The notes below the pieces were generated by a model, which saw nothing but the letters and a program-made list of their open reading frames with translations, had not been told where the DNA came from and ran no database searches. Position numbers and translations under genes: made by a program. This document shows positions 1 through 10,948 of a DNA stretch of 64,000 nt, in pieces. Positions within the stretch are counted from its first letter, which is position 1. Each line of letters starts with the position of its first letter. Source of the DNA: Humulus lupulus (taxonomy: Eukaryota; Streptophyta; Magnoliopsida; Rosales; Cannabaceae); NCBI RefSeq assembly GCF_963169125.1, contig NC_084795.1, positions 187,648,214 through 187,712,213 on the forward strand, in the 5' to 3' direction.

Positions 1-1167
1 CAAAAAGAAGAAGAAGATGAAGAGAATGGAGAGGTTTTGAAATGTGTAGAATTTTTGGTATGGTAACCTCCTCCCAAAATTATCCCTAAACTCCCTTATT
101 TATAGCCAAAAAATGGGCATTAAAATAATCAAATTAAATTAATTAAATTGATTAAATTAAATTAATTAATTATAATATGGCAAATAGGGGTAAATTATAG
201 GGTGTAATAATGATGTTTTGGGGTAAAATGTATAGAAAGTGGAGTAAAAATGTGGTATTTTTGGCAAAGGGGACAAGGGTACAAAACTGAGCCTTTGTTG
301 GGCTCAAGGAGAAAATGGCATGCATATGGGTGGCTGTTGGAGGCTCATGGCAGTCTTGGGCGTGTGGTGATGTGCTTGAGCTGGATTGGGCCTCGGTTGG
401 CAGGTTGGGCGTGGTCTGTGGCATTTGGGTGCAGCTGGGAGATGAGACATGGAGATTTTGGGGCTGGCCGAATGGGTGCTGGCTGGAGGAGGCAGGCGTG
501 AGGGAAATGGCTGTGCTAGTGGATCTGGGAAACGGGTTAGGCTGTTGGGCCTGGGGAGCTGGCAGCTGGTGCGGCCCAAGAAGGAGGCCAGGCAGGTGGA
601 GCTTCAGTTGGTGAGGAGAACGGCTGGGCAGGAGGCGTTGGCTGATGGAGCTTCAGTTATTGGGCCTGGTGGCTGGCGGCCCAGCTGGCAGCTGGGACTG
701 GAGTGGGCCACAGCTGGAAGGCTTGGGCCATGGAGAAAAATGCCAACTTCCTTCTTTTCCTTGAAATGCCATTTTTTATTCTTCATTATTCTTGCTTTTC
801 AAGAGCAAAAATACACCAAAATCCCTAACAAAATAAACATAAATTAAATCAAAATTAAATATTTTCAATTATCAAATAAATCATATTAATTCATTGAAAA
901 TATTAATTACAATTGAATTTAATTTAACATTTAGTTTCAATAAAACATACATTTTTTTACTTCTAACTAGACACAATAATTTAAATAATTAACTACAACA
1001 TTTTACAACAAAATAACTATAAAAACACACAAAAATATATAAAATCAAAATAAACCTAATAAATTCAAAATTACTTAAAAACTTAATAAATCAATTAAAA
1101 ACTCAAGAATTAAGCAACAATTAGCACATAAAAAGTGGTAAAATAACTCTATTTTATAGAGTTATCA
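1..1167 (-). mobile_element. Unclassified LTR fragment, truncated by the window edge
   Basis: On the minus strand a TG-initiated terminus (TGATAACTCTATAAAATAG) begins at 1167 and runs left out of the window. A 9-bp inverted repeat (TAACTCTAT / ATAGAGTTA) lies at this end. The segment holds a very AT-rich stretch (about 780-1160), a GC-rich low-complexity stretch rich in GGCTGG/CAGCTGG (about 300-730), an AT-rich stretch with AATTAAATT repeats (130-175), and a TATA-like TTATTTATAG near 97. No coding sequence is convincing. I infer an LTR from the terminus and its sharp junction with the T-family LTR at 1168. The superfamily is not known. Confidence 0.45.
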
Positions 1168-3894
1168 GTAAATTTCCCCAATATTCCCTCCTAGACTTTT
1201 TAACTTCAAATATATCTCCAATTATTTATTTTCATAACTCAATAACCCAAATAAATATCTATTACCCAAAATACCCCTTGACTCACCCCGAGTTGGGTAT
1301 CGGGTCCCGTTGTGACTTTCTCGCTAACTTGACTCACCCCGAGTTGGGTATCGTGCCGTATGCTGCAAATATATATCCACATAATAATGTGGTCTCAACT
1401 GTTTATCACAAATAATCACATTTATGCCCTAATGAGCCAAAATTACAATTATGCCCTTACAAGCTAAACAGGGCCTCCAGGCCTGCATGCTTATCTAATA
1501 CTCATAAACATGCATCTCACATGTAACGCCCTACTACCTTAGGGCCGCTACTTAGTGAGTTTAAGACAGAAATCGTGCTTTTGACTGACTCTAGGTGGTT
1601 TCTAAAACCAAAAGTGTGAATAAAGCAAAGTTTAAGGCTGTACTCTTTTAAAATGTTTAGCTTCATTGAAAACGTTAAGTATAAAACATCCGGGATCCCA
1701 AAATAAGGTTTACAAAATATTTCCAATTCAAAAATAGATTTACACTTAATCAACTATCAAAAGAATGGTAAATACAGCCATATACAAAAATGCCCCCAAC
1801 CAAAGCAGTCGGGCAGGCCGAACATGTACGCGCCGCCCCCACGCTCTCCATACTCATGGCCGGTTGACTGACTCCTTGCTTTTACCTGCCACACGGAGCA
1901 CCCGTGAGCCGAAGTCCAGCAAGAAAACCCAAATAGTACATAATATATGCAAATAATATAGCTGGCATAATTCACTGATAAATAGGAAAACCATCAGATT
2001 AAACAAGCACGACCATGCCGCCCTAGAGGCCTTACCAAAGCTTGGGGTCTCGGTCCTCACCGTAGGATAACTCATGTATCCCTTGGGTCCCACCCTGGCT
2101 ATAGCATCCCATGTGCTGAGCGTTACTTCCGGCCCCAAGGCCGTACCCGGCCTTCGCCGCTCTCGGCCTTAGCCGTTCATTTCATTACAATCGCACGTAT
2201 AATACATTTCCAGATAATTATTCAAGCATATAATAATTCATCTAAGGTTAAACAATTGCACATAACACAATCTAGGGCCATGCCCTGAAATCACATAATG
2301 GGCCCATGCCCTATTCTCGGGTGTTACGGTTTTCTTACCTGTATCTCGAGCTTTCCTGATGCACCAAGGTCACAAGCACGGTCCTCTAGCACGAGCCTTT
2401 TCGAATCCTAGTCACAACACACATAAAACACTTTTTAATACTAACCAAACCCAAAGCCACTTCCCAGGACCAATCCTGTACTCCCGGGACCTCTAAATCC
2501 ACAAAACAAAACATCGGAACCATCCCCCGTGTCCCCGGGCAAAAGCCCTAAAAACCCAACTTCTTGGCTGCCAAAATGGCCTAGGGCCGCAGCACTCCCT
2601 TCAAGGGCCCCCGCCCAGCGGCTTGGCCCCCATCCTGAAGCATCCTCGCGCCGTGGCGCCCAAGAACAGGGCCGCGGCGCTCCTTCACGAACCCAGATTT
2701 TCTGGGTTTTCCCATGCGTTTTTCCCAAGCTTCAACCTCTCCAAATCACCCCAAACAATTATCTAATACCCAAAATCAAATCAAAACCTCATAAGAACCA
2801 TCTAACAACCTATAGATACTAGAATCAAGAGCAAAACACCATCACACCCAAAAATCCAGCCCTTGATTCCTAATTTTAGCAACTCAAACCAAAACTCAAA
2901 AAAACTAACTCAAGCTTTAGATTCACAAGTCAAAACAGAAATCAAACTTAAATATGCATAAGATCCTTACCTCAAGTGGAGAATCCACCCCAAAAGCTTC
3001 CTTGATCTCCTTCTAAGCTCCCACTTCAACCCCTTCTACACCTCTTCTCCTTCCTTCTTCTTGCCCTAGCCTTTCTTTCTTCTTCTTTTTCTTCTCTTCC
3101 AATTTTATCAAAACACCAAATGATCCAATGCCCAAACCGTATACCCCATAAACCCAGCTGAAAAATGTCTAATTGCCTTGCCAAATGACCAATTTACCCC
3201 TTCCTAATAACCCTTCCTAACTAAACCTTCAAGGGCACTTAAGTCCTTTCACTTCTATTTCATTTCTACCATTTTCTATCTAAAACTTGTTACTCACAGC
3301 AGTTACAAATGGTTACCCAGGTTACTCAATTGCCAGTAACTAAAACCACTCATTCACAACTCAACCTATAAGATTCCCAAAGTACCCCTAGGCTCCCCCC
3401 GAGCCGGGTACAAAATCCCGTTGTGACTTTTAGACTAATTGGCTCACTAGGACCGTCTCGATGCGTGCATCCTGATAAAAACACCACACTCACATGGCAC
3501 AAATCACATAATACAATTATCACAGTTATGCCCTAAAATGGCCAGATTACAATTATGCTCTTTTTAAGACAATCAGGTCTACATGCATACTAATTCACAT
3601 AGTCATGCATCTCAATTAATAAAATAGTCATATAACGTGCATTAAATCATAATCATGCATAAAACTCATTAAAGACACACACCAAATCCCATTATGCCCT
3701 CCAGGCACACTACTCCAGGCCCTTAAGCCTTAATAGTGAATTTGGGGTCGTTACATCACATATCCATATAATCATAGAATCATGCATATCACATAATCAT
3801 GCATTTTACCAGTAATTCACACAATTACCAATTGTGCCCTCCCGTCACACTAATCAAGGCCCTTAAGCCTTATTAGTAATTTTGGGTCATTACA
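1168..3894 (-). mobile_element. 3' part of a T-family gypsy LTR, split by a nested solo LTR
   Basis: Pieces 1168-1521 and 3756-3894 together match the last ~500 bp of the T-family LTR at 46645-48833. Shared blocks include GTAAATTTCCCC, the CACCCCGAGTTGGGTAT block (CGCCCCGAGTCGGGTAT there) and a terminus reading ...GGGTCATTACA. The two pieces are separated by the solo LTR 1522-3755 and its TCACA duplications. The first ~1.7 kb of this outer LTR is not visible; an unrelated LTR end abuts at 1167. Orientation is given as minus because the family's coding strand is minus relative to this LTR direction. The right end touches copia coding sequence, so the LTR probably entered a copia element. Confidence 0.75.
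1522..3755 (-). mobile_element. Solo LTR of T-family gypsy element, TSD TCACA
   Basis: A complete 2234-bp LTR runs from TGTAACGCCCTACTACCTT to ...GGGGTCGTTACA and is flanked by perfect 5-bp duplications TCACA (1517-1521 and 3756-3760). There is no internal region, so it is a product of LTR-LTR recombination. It lies inside an older LTR of the same family. It carries the family's GC-rich palindrome cluster (2579-2690), a pyrimidine-rich tract (3000-3110) and the CCCCCCGAGCCGGGTA block near 3394. Open frames within it are not coding. Confidence 0.92.
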
Positions 3895-4918
3895 GTTTCA
3901 AGCACTCTAAGGCAGACACTTCCTTGTTCTTTGTATGGCGAAATGGGAAGTTAATCATGCTCTTAGTCTATGCTGATGACATTCTCATAAATGGAGAAGA
4001 TTCAGCTTAGATTCACAAGGTAATTTTTGATCTTCATCTTCAATTTTCTCTAAAGGTTCTCGACCCCGTCAACTATTTTCTTGGTTTTGAATACCGAGAT
4101 GCAACTGGAATATATCTCACTCAGTTCAAATACACACGTGATCTTCTGTGTAAAACTCTCATGGGTGTAGCCACTCCTACGCCCACACCAATGTGTCAAA
4201 GCACTAAACAAACTGCATCTGGTGGTTCACTACTTGCTAATCATAAGACTTATCGCAATGTTTTGGCGCATTGCAGTACTTAACCATGACACACCCCACT
4301 ATCTCTTTTGTTGTGAATAAGCTTGCTTAGTTTCTAAAAGCACCAACTATGGAGCATTGGTCAACTTGGAAAAGGGTGCTTCGATACCTTGTCAACTCTG
4401 TCAACCTTGGTTTACACTTCAAAAGTTCTCAGCACTTAACATTGGTGGAATATTCAGATGTGGATTGGGCAGGATCCCTTGATGATCGTCGGTCTACATA
4501 TGGGTATTGTGTCTTTCTTGGTGGCAATCTCCTCACTTGGTGTTCAAAGAAAATAGAATGTTGTGGCACGGTCTAGCACTGAATCAGAGTATCGATCTCT
4601 TGCTCTTGCAACATCTGAGCTTATTTGGCTTCAGTCTCTTCTTGATGAGCTTGACATTCAAATTTTTCACAAACCAGTGTTATGGTGTGACAATTTAGTT
4701 GCTACTTCACTGGCCTCCAATCCCGTTTATCATGCTCGCACAAAGCACATTGAAATAGACTTGCACTTTGTTCAGGATAGAGTTCTAACAAATCAGCTTG
4801 ACATTCGGCATGTACCGATTGAACATCAAACAGCTGATATCTTCACTAAACCTCTAACGATTCATCAATTTTTCGTTTTTATAGGACAAGTTATACCACC
4901 GTGTAACTTGAGGGGGGT
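3895..4918 (+). pseudogene. Ty1/copia reverse transcriptase-RNase H remnant
   Basis: The sequence starts inside reverse transcriptase. From 3897 it reads KADTSLFFVWRNGK and then LLVYADDIL, the copia form of the RT catalytic block (YADD; usually YVDD). Downstream, broken by stops and frameshifts, come the RNase H segment (VEYSDVDWAGSLDDRRST, near 4445-4510) and the copia C-terminal stretch with [13 protein letters not shown] (from 4566), [18 protein letters not shown] and ADIFTKPL (to about 4855). Gag, protease and integrase are absent; the T-family LTR cuts the 5' side. It is followed directly by a polypurine tract and an LTR. It is dead: several frame changes lie between 3990 and 4350. Confidence 0.9.
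4908..4918 (+). other. Copia polypurine tract
   Basis: TTGAGGGGGGT directly precedes the TG that opens the 3' LTR at 4919, and it lies downstream of the RNase H remnant. This is the normal position for plus-strand priming in a copia element. Confidence 0.75.
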
Positions 4919-5089
4919 TGTTAAAGACCCAGCTCAGAATAGTTTAGCTTTTACCTCTCTTAGCTAAGTTGTTATTCAGTTAGAGCTTGTTATATGGTTG
5001 TAACCATATTCCGTTATAAGGGTCTTACATATATATTCAGTGGCTAATTAATCTATCTCCCCGTCATTCTTAATTAATCTATCCAAACA
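4919..5089 (+). mobile_element. Copia 3' LTR (probable)
   Basis: It begins TGTTAAAGACCCAGCTC right after the polypurine tract and probably ends ...ATCTATCCAAACA near 5089. The left boundary is well set by the PPT. The right boundary is a guess, because the 5' LTR and a target duplication are not available for comparison. Confidence 0.5.
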
Positions 5090-5782
5090 TAATGTTAGGC
5101 TATATCAATGGCCTAGAATTCATCCTCAGGGCCTAGATTGTTACTCCAATCTCTTACTCATGTAAGGAAGTCCAACCACTTCATTTTTTGCAAGTAGAAG
5201 TTTGAGATTCATACTCTCTCTATATATACAAATTTATTTCTCTTACTACGTATATATATTCTCTACTTAACTCAATCCTCTAAGATCAATCGACATGTGC
5301 CAAAACCCCCAAAATCTCCGGGTTGAACATAAATCGAGGCCAGAGTTTAAAATTTGGTCTTAGTAACAACCGCCATCCAAAAAATTTAACACATATTTTT
5401 ATAGTATTGAGATGAAATCTCGTACCAACAATTAATGCGTATAATAGAATAGATTACAAGTAGGACTTTATCAATATGATTTTATAAATTATTATATTTT
5501 TCTTAGTAATTTATATTTACCTATTTTAGTTATAAAATTACAAAATATTATATTATTACAAAATATTTTTAAATTATAATTTATTAAAACCATATATAAC
5601 AATTTTATCTTTTTATTAATTTGTTCCTAAAACATAACTGAAACTAATTGTGGAAGCTACCGAATATTTTGTAATAGTGATTAGTAATTAAAGATTAAAG
5701 CTGAATTGGAAAAATATAAAATAGATATTTTCTAATCTTGAAGCATTTACATTTAGTTCGACCTAATTACCAAGGAAACTAT
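5090..5782. other. AT-rich non-coding DNA between copia LTR and CACTA element
   Basis: AT-rich sequence with no supported gene, RNA or repeat boundary. It ends at the TAT duplication that flanks the CACTA-like element. Confidence 0.6.
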
Positions 5783-5802
5783 CACTACAACAATTTTAAC
5801 TA
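5783..5802 (+). repeat. CACTA left terminal inverted repeat
   Basis: CACTACAACAA matches the first 11 bp of the opposite end (CACTACAAGAA) with one mismatch and is preceded by TAT. The conserved CACTA start is the transposase cleavage end in this superfamily. Confidence 0.7.
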
Positions 5803-5929
5803 TATATTACACTAAAATCTTACATATATTCATAAGCGTTATTAATTCACAAATAAAAAAATAACACGGAATTGTTTAGGCGCCAAATAAAATAGAACTA
5901 GGCGGTAAATGAAAGTCTTAATCTAACCC

Positions 5930-6107
5930 GACAAGAACAAAAAAAAAAAGAACAATTAAATACAGAAACTTCTCTAATTCCTCTTAACTCTCTTCTTTGC
6001 CTCTCTCTCCTCACTCTCAATCTTTTTCACACTTAGGCTCTCGACTCTCAGCTCTCTCTGCTTCACGCAAGCTGCTGGAGCACACCACACCGGTTGGTAG
6101 CGTTGGG
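5930..6107 (+). repeat. Captured 5'-leader-like segment, copy 1
   Basis: A pyrimidine-rich leader-like sequence with AACAATTAAA, CACTTAGGCTC and GCTGGAGCACACCACACCGG. A diverged second copy lies at 19325-19520 plus 28902-28951, split by the X gypsy insertion. It ends about 95 bp before the ATG of the secreted-protein-like exon, so it looks like the 5' UTR of a captured gene. Confidence 0.6.
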
Positions 6108-6200
6108 AAATTTCTGACTCGCCCCTAACTCGTCGTCCTTCTAGTAGAGTCATAGATCAGAAAAAGCGCCATTCTCTCTGTCTCCATCCATCTCTCTACG

Positions 6201-6433
6201 ATGGAGTTGCACAGATTCTACCTGCTAGTCATCTTGTCCATTCTATGTTCTCAATCTAGGGTTTGTGTTTTTCTCTCTTTCTCTGATCACCTGCTTTGTA
6301 ATACGTAGTAGGTACTCAATCTGATAATTTCTGGTTTTGGGTTTTGATTTAGGCTGAAACTACTAGATTTGTTTTCTTCATTGATAGCTCTTCTAATTAG
6401 TTTTCTTACAAAGTATCGGACGATGTCACCAAG
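6201..6433 (+). pseudogene. Captured two-exon fragment with signal-peptide-like start
   Basis: Exon 1 (6201-6260) encodes MELHRFYLLVILSILCSQSR, a short hydrophobic start typical of a signal peptide or anchor. It ends at a GT donor after a whole number of codons. Exon 2 (6353-6433) follows an AG acceptor, continues in phase (AETTRFVFFIDSSSN, stop at 6398, then FSYKVSDDVTK) and ends at a GT donor. The preserved phase and splice sites show that it derives from a real split gene copied as DNA. I do not recognise the parent protein. The in-frame TAG and the loss of downstream exons make it non-functional. Confidence 0.5.
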
Positions 6434-8441
6434 GTAATTCTCCGCGATTTCTTCATTTTGTCAATTTATAAATAGTGTAGTGTCAAATATAGGATTCAAT
6501 TCGATAAATTTTATATGTAATTATGCTATTCTTGATCGCGTACGTCATTTGTATATCTAGAAATTACGAACAAACTCTACTTATATTAGGAGATTTTGTT
6601 CGATGTTCACTATTAGCACTTATATTTATGTGGTTTGTTCATAGACTAAGGCATATATAGCAGATTTCAAAGTAGTTTCGAACCATATTGGCTCATTCAT
6701 TTGAAGGTTTGAATTTTCTTGAATGAGTATTAGTACCTCTTCTATAGAATCTAAACTGATTCTACTTATTGATTTTTTGATGCCCTTATTTTCACTGTTG
6801 GATTGTTCTTTGATATGAACAATTTATTTACCGATTTATACTAAAGTATGCCAGTAGGAGAGACTCAACATAAAATTACTTTCTGCCTGTTGCAGTTTTT
6901 TTCCCAGACCAGGAAGCTTTAATATTATTTTCTTATTCAATAATTAAGTTTACTTATATATGTGTATTGTATTTAATCATTATCTTTGTTGTGTCTGTCC
7001 TCACCTAACCTACCTTTCTTGTGTAATAAAAAATTAAAGGATAAGTGAAGAGAAAAACCAGTCAATAAGGTCTGCAACACTTTATATTTGAAATCTGAAG
7101 TGGTATTAAATTTTTAATGTTCTTGATGATTCTGAGCACTCAAAAAGTTCATGGTTTTTTCAGGAAGTGAAAGGCTTAATCTTTAGTATCATTTGAAATA
7201 TATATAGATGTATATGTGCATGACAATTGGCTCAAGTATTAATAGTACTCTATATGTTTATATTCATATATATATATATAGATGTATGTATGAGGTTAAG
7301 GAATTGAGGAAGTATAAGGTTAGAATACCTTTCATGGAGGAGACAACATTTTTAACTCTCCTTTCACAGCCATCACAGTCCATTTTCACCTTGATTTCAA
7401 CTGTTAGCAAACTAAAAGAATTTTAACAAAGAAATAAGCTTATAAACCACTATTGAGTGAATCTTTTTTAAATAACTTAGCTATGCTAAGTAGATCAATA
7501 CATACATACACAAAAACACTAAAAAAATGATGAAAAAACATAGATGAAGTTGGGTGTTAAGTAATACCTGCATTGCTTTTCGTTTCTTCATTGGCCTATC
7601 CACTGTAAAATAATCTGACAGATGGTTGAGGACTCACATCTTTTGTTTTTCTCCTTAACATGAATATATGAGAAAAAAACCAAGTTCAACTTAAAGAGCC
7701 TAGAAAAATAGAGCTCCTTCGAAATAGGGGGAGAGAGAGAGGTTTTGGGCTAAGAAAGTTAATGTTATGTAATGTGGAGTGGATAGGTCATATATATATA
7801 CAAGTAATGATATTTTGATATATATTTTAGTGTCCCTACTCAATTCTAATAATAGTTTGGTTATTTTTGGAAAATGTGATCATTAATGTTTTTTAATTAT
7901 GGTAATAGTTTAATGTTATATTCCATTATGGTATCATCTTATTTATTTTGAATTTTTTTAATTAGAATATACTATATATTGTATGCTCAAGTTAGTTTCC
8001 TTTCCATCAGTTTATCAACATTATTAAGTAAAATCAGGATTTCTATGGAAACATGTGATTGAAATATTTGTATAAGGAGTTTTACTTCTCAAGTTTCTGA
8101 ATTTATATTACGACTGTTAGAACTACTAGCTATTTTTTTCTTGAGAAATGAGTAGTTGAAATGTGATGTTAAAGATCATGGCTTTGGTGACACTGAATAT
8201 GACATGGACCTCTTCAAACTTGATATGATTAGTTTGCCATTTACATCCATTCTTGAATGCAGTAATTTCAAAGTTACTACCTTTATTCTCTATCTCTCTC
8301 TCTTTTTAATTATAATAACATAATAACAATTATTATTACTATTACTACCACTTTGCAGTCATTTATATTAGCATGCTTAAGTAATGTAATGACAATCGAA
8401 ACATCATCTCTTCTGCTTTATAAAAGGTAATTAATTTGTAG
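6434..8441. other. AT-rich intron-like DNA between captured fragments
   Basis: About 2 kb of AT-rich sequence with an AT microsatellite near 7265-7283 and no convincing exon. It could be intronic DNA from captured genes or the transposon's own filler. Confidence 0.5.
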
Positions 8442-8812
8442 GTCTACATTCCTTGAGTACTGGCTTGCAGTGCTCATGTTGAGAAAGGCGATGAAGTTGC
8501 GGTTTTAGTTGCTATAGAGCAGCCTATTGAGAGTGGGTGGGGCTCTGGTATAACACGAGGGACCATTATGCAGGGTTCACACACAGGTAGAAATTCAATT
8601 ATCCTGTGTTTTATTTTTTGTATGAAGATAATTTAATGTTTGGTTGACGAATTTTGCTCTATTGGTAAAAGCAGATCCTTATCATTCTGAAAGAAATGGG
8701 CTATATATTGGCAAAGGAAAAGCAATGTTGTCAAGGTCTAGAATCTTCCGTGTCCAGCAAGGGGTTGCTGTGGATATGTGTGAAAGAGTATTCAAACTCC
8801 CTTCATTTTATG
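8442..8812 (+). pseudogene. Captured NSUN6-like RNA (cytosine-5) methyltransferase fragment, PUA-domain exons
   Basis: Two exons with intact splice signals. Exon 8442-8586 encodes VLACSAHVEKGDEVAVLVA and GWGSGITRGTIMQG. Exon 8675-8812 encodes DPYHSERNGLYIGKGKAML, then SRSRIFRVQQGVAVD and FKLPSF. The codon phase carries across the intron. The pattern is that of the PUA region preceding the catalytic domain of plant NOL1/NOP2/Sun-family proteins of the NSUN6 type, which methylate cytosine in RNA. The catalytic domain is missing, and codon 5 of the first exon is TGA (8454-8456). The fragment keeps its intron, so it was captured as DNA, not through mRNA. The family is recognised from memory of its conserved blocks. 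Confidence 0.75.
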
Positions 8813-8995
8813 GTAAATATTTTATTATAAAGACATGATCGATTGGATAAATGCGTCATTTTTTTTCTCAGTAGTCATTTGGCTTTGGACTGGATAGAGC
8901 TCTTGTAAACTAATCAAAGCTAGCCTGTGATGGTGGTCATTTTTTTCATTGCTCTGTTTCACCATATTATTTACTTATTTTATTTTCTTTACTAG

Positions 8996-9400
8996 TCTTC
9001 CCTAGCAGGGATTAAAAGCAGGTACGAAAAAACAAAAATACGACAAGATTGGTGAAAAGAAGATGCTTACTCCCATAGAGGTATGATCTTAAGCTCTTGC
9101 AAGTAGTGTAGGGTGAAGTTAGCATTTATAACTCTCATATGAGAATATGGTATTATTAGCTCATTACAGATGGTTAGTGGTGAATTTTTCAGCTCACTTC
9201 CATTGATACCATGTACTGTTATTTTTTAAAGTAAAGGCATGGGAGATACTGATATGCCTGCTACTTTGACAGGTTCTTTGTTTATTCTATATACTCTCTC
9301 TTATCCATGTTTATTATGTTTTTCCCCCTTTTGTAGCAACCAAGTGGGAAACCAATTCTAAATCTTGGGCCATCTGCAAAGAGAATAGAGAGACCTTCAG
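8996..9400 (+). pseudogene. Captured casein kinase 1-like fragment, internal exon missing
   Basis: Exon 8996-9080 reads LP, stop, then QGLKAGTKKQKYDKIGEKKM and LTPIE; it follows an AG acceptor and ends at a GT donor. This is the CK1-family C-lobe segment just after the LPWQG motif, whose Trp codon here is TAG (9003-9005). Exon 9337-9400 (QPSGKPILNLGPSAKRIERP) resembles the tail region of plant casein kinase 1-like proteins. The C-lobe exon or exons that should lie between them are absent from 9081-9336. The catalytic lobe upstream is also absent. Only 183 bp separates this fragment from the NSUN6-like one, so two unrelated genes are juxtaposed. Confidence 0.7.
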
Positions 9401-9920
9401 GTTTGTTATTTTTTTTTTCTTGGAAACATCCACCCTCGCTGCCCTAGTGGACATTATTTGCACATGTTTAGAAACTCTATTATGTGGTCAGGGAATTTTC
9501 GATCCTTTTTCTCCTTATTTAATGTTGACGTTAAACTAATTGCTCATTGTTTTATGGTACTTTTAAGTTCCCCTTTTTCTCTATTTCTCCTTTTCTATTT
9601 TTCTGCTAAAAGTGATATGTTTGATAACATAAAAAAATCTGATTTCTTCAGGTATTTCTGTGCTAAAACAATCATTTGTTGTTGTTGCTGTAACTCTAGT
9701 GAAACAGTATACTATATTTATATATATACACACAATTCATACTTTCATGTATATTAATCTCTCTCGAAATGGTTTGAGTTTGAAATTCAAAGTTGTAGCT
9801 ATGTGTGTTTTATTACGCATTCAAATTTGGAGCATTTGAGTATGAGCTATCTAATAAAGAGGCATTTAAGTAAAAGTAACATAAATACTATCTATTGATT
9901 CACTAAACTAACATACATAT
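9401..9920. other. Non-coding CACTA interior left of the Tat insertion
   Basis: AT-rich sequence with a TATATATA stretch near 9718-9730 and no recognisable exon. It ends at the 3' LTR of the Tat-lineage element. Confidence 0.5.
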
Positions 9921-10675
9921 TGTTGACGCGGTTCTTCGCCAACATGTAATTAAGAGAAGAAAGAGAAAGGGATTAGTGCATATGTTGAACCGAAATAGAT
10001 GAATGATTAATGGAAATGGAATGGTGACACAAAATACGTGTTTAGGTGGTTCAAAGGTTAAAATCCTTCTACTCCACCAGTCAGTATTATTGCTATATAC
10101 TGGGTATTCTTTTACAGGGTATTTCTTACAATATATAATCCAACCCTTTGTAACTCCCAGGGTCTCCATATTTATAGGAGAAGGCACCTGGGAGTTGGTA
10201 AGAAGGTCATCCCGTGACCTTCTTACCTATCATGTCAACTCTGTGACATTCATGATTAATTCCTAAACCTGACACATAAGTGTGGTCAAATCAATAGGTA
10301 AGGGGATAATGGGCCGCACGGCCCAACCCAGTCGTGGGTGTCTGAATACGCACGTTCACGCTGCGTGTCTGAGAAGTCAGGGATATATCAGACACGTGAT
10401 GTCTGATATATGCACGTTTACCTTGCGTGGTTGACTTTACAGAAGGTCACAGCTCCAACTCTAGCTCGTACCACGAGCCGGATGCTTACCTCGACCTGCG
10501 GCCTTCAGAGTCCAGACTCAGTCCTTAAGCAATCTTGGCGAACCCTTGGGTTACCTCGAGCTAAGGAGGTAGGATCGTATGATGGCAGCTCCGGTCTTGG
10601 GGATGTCCACGAGGTAGTCATGATTAGGCCGTATCTTAGCTCGTTAGTCAGCCCGTGGGAAAATCAGGGCGTACA
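9921..10675 (-). repeat. Tat element 3' LTR
   Basis: Starts TGTTGACGCGGTTCTTCGCC and ends ...AGGGCGTACA; same length as the partner LTR at 18495-19249. In element direction the TATA-like TATAAATATGG lies at about 10166-10176, inside a hairpin-rich region (10152-10227) that is also present in the partner LTR. Confidence 0.9.
10152..10227 (-). promoter_or_regulatory. Two abutting hairpins around the LTR TATA box
   Basis: AACTCCCAGG (10152-10161) pairs perfectly with CCTGGGAGTT (10187-10196), and inside that loop TCTCC pairs with GGAGA around the TATA-like sequence. The next base starts a second perfect stem, GGTAAGAAGGTCA (10197-10209), loop TCCCG, TGACCTTCTTACC (10215-10227). The same arrangement is kept in the other LTR (18726-18801). 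The position suggests the U3/R boundary of the transcript. Confidence 0.6.
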
Positions 10676-10692
10676 TCTGCCCCCCAAGCCTC
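10676..10692 (-). other. Tat element polypurine tract
   Basis: On the minus strand GGCTTGGGGGGCAGA directly precedes the LTR's opening TG at 10675. This is the expected plus-strand primer position for the minus-oriented element. Confidence 0.7.
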
Positions 10693-10937
10693 TGCTCGTG
10701 GTTCACGACGGCGTGTAGGTCCACAGTAGGGGCTTTTAGGCCTCCCCATGAACTCTTCATATTCCACACTCTACGCAGGTACCGAATAAATGGAACATCG
10801 TGGTTGGTGACGGTACGTCTTCCGAGAACCGGATTTAATGGCCTAGCCTATGCCCAGCCGTCGTTTCGTCTTTCGAGTGGAGGGCCTTGGATCCCACATC
10901 AGGGAAATCCAACGGTCCTCCTCATGTGGCCCTTCAT

Positions 10938-10948
10938 GTATAAAAAAG
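10938..10948 (+). promoter_or_regulatory. TATA box of the antisense gene
   Basis: GTATAAAAAAGG lies on the plus strand about 750 bp upstream of the antisense ATG. A pyrimidine-rich leader (CTTCTTCTTCTTGCTC) and a probable leader intron follow, from GTAAGT at 11172 to AG at 11688. This suggests that the antisense gene has its own promoter within the element. Confidence 0.5.

Noticed and set aside
449..847. Open frames in the GC-rich stretch at the left edge
   Set aside because: Low-complexity GGCTGG-rich sequence with overlapping frames on both strands and no protein family pattern.
2441..2822. Open frames on both strands inside the solo LTR
   Set aside because: They lie over the GC palindrome cluster of an LTR and are not kept in the other T LTRs.
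8442..9400. A working host gene for methyltransferase or kinase
   Set aside because: Premature stops in both fragments, missing catalytic domains and two unrelated families side by side.
5783..9920. Helitron as the carrier of the gene fragments
   Set aside because: Helitrons also carry gene pieces, but CACTA termini with matching TAT duplications explain both ends; I saw no CTRR end with a hairpin.
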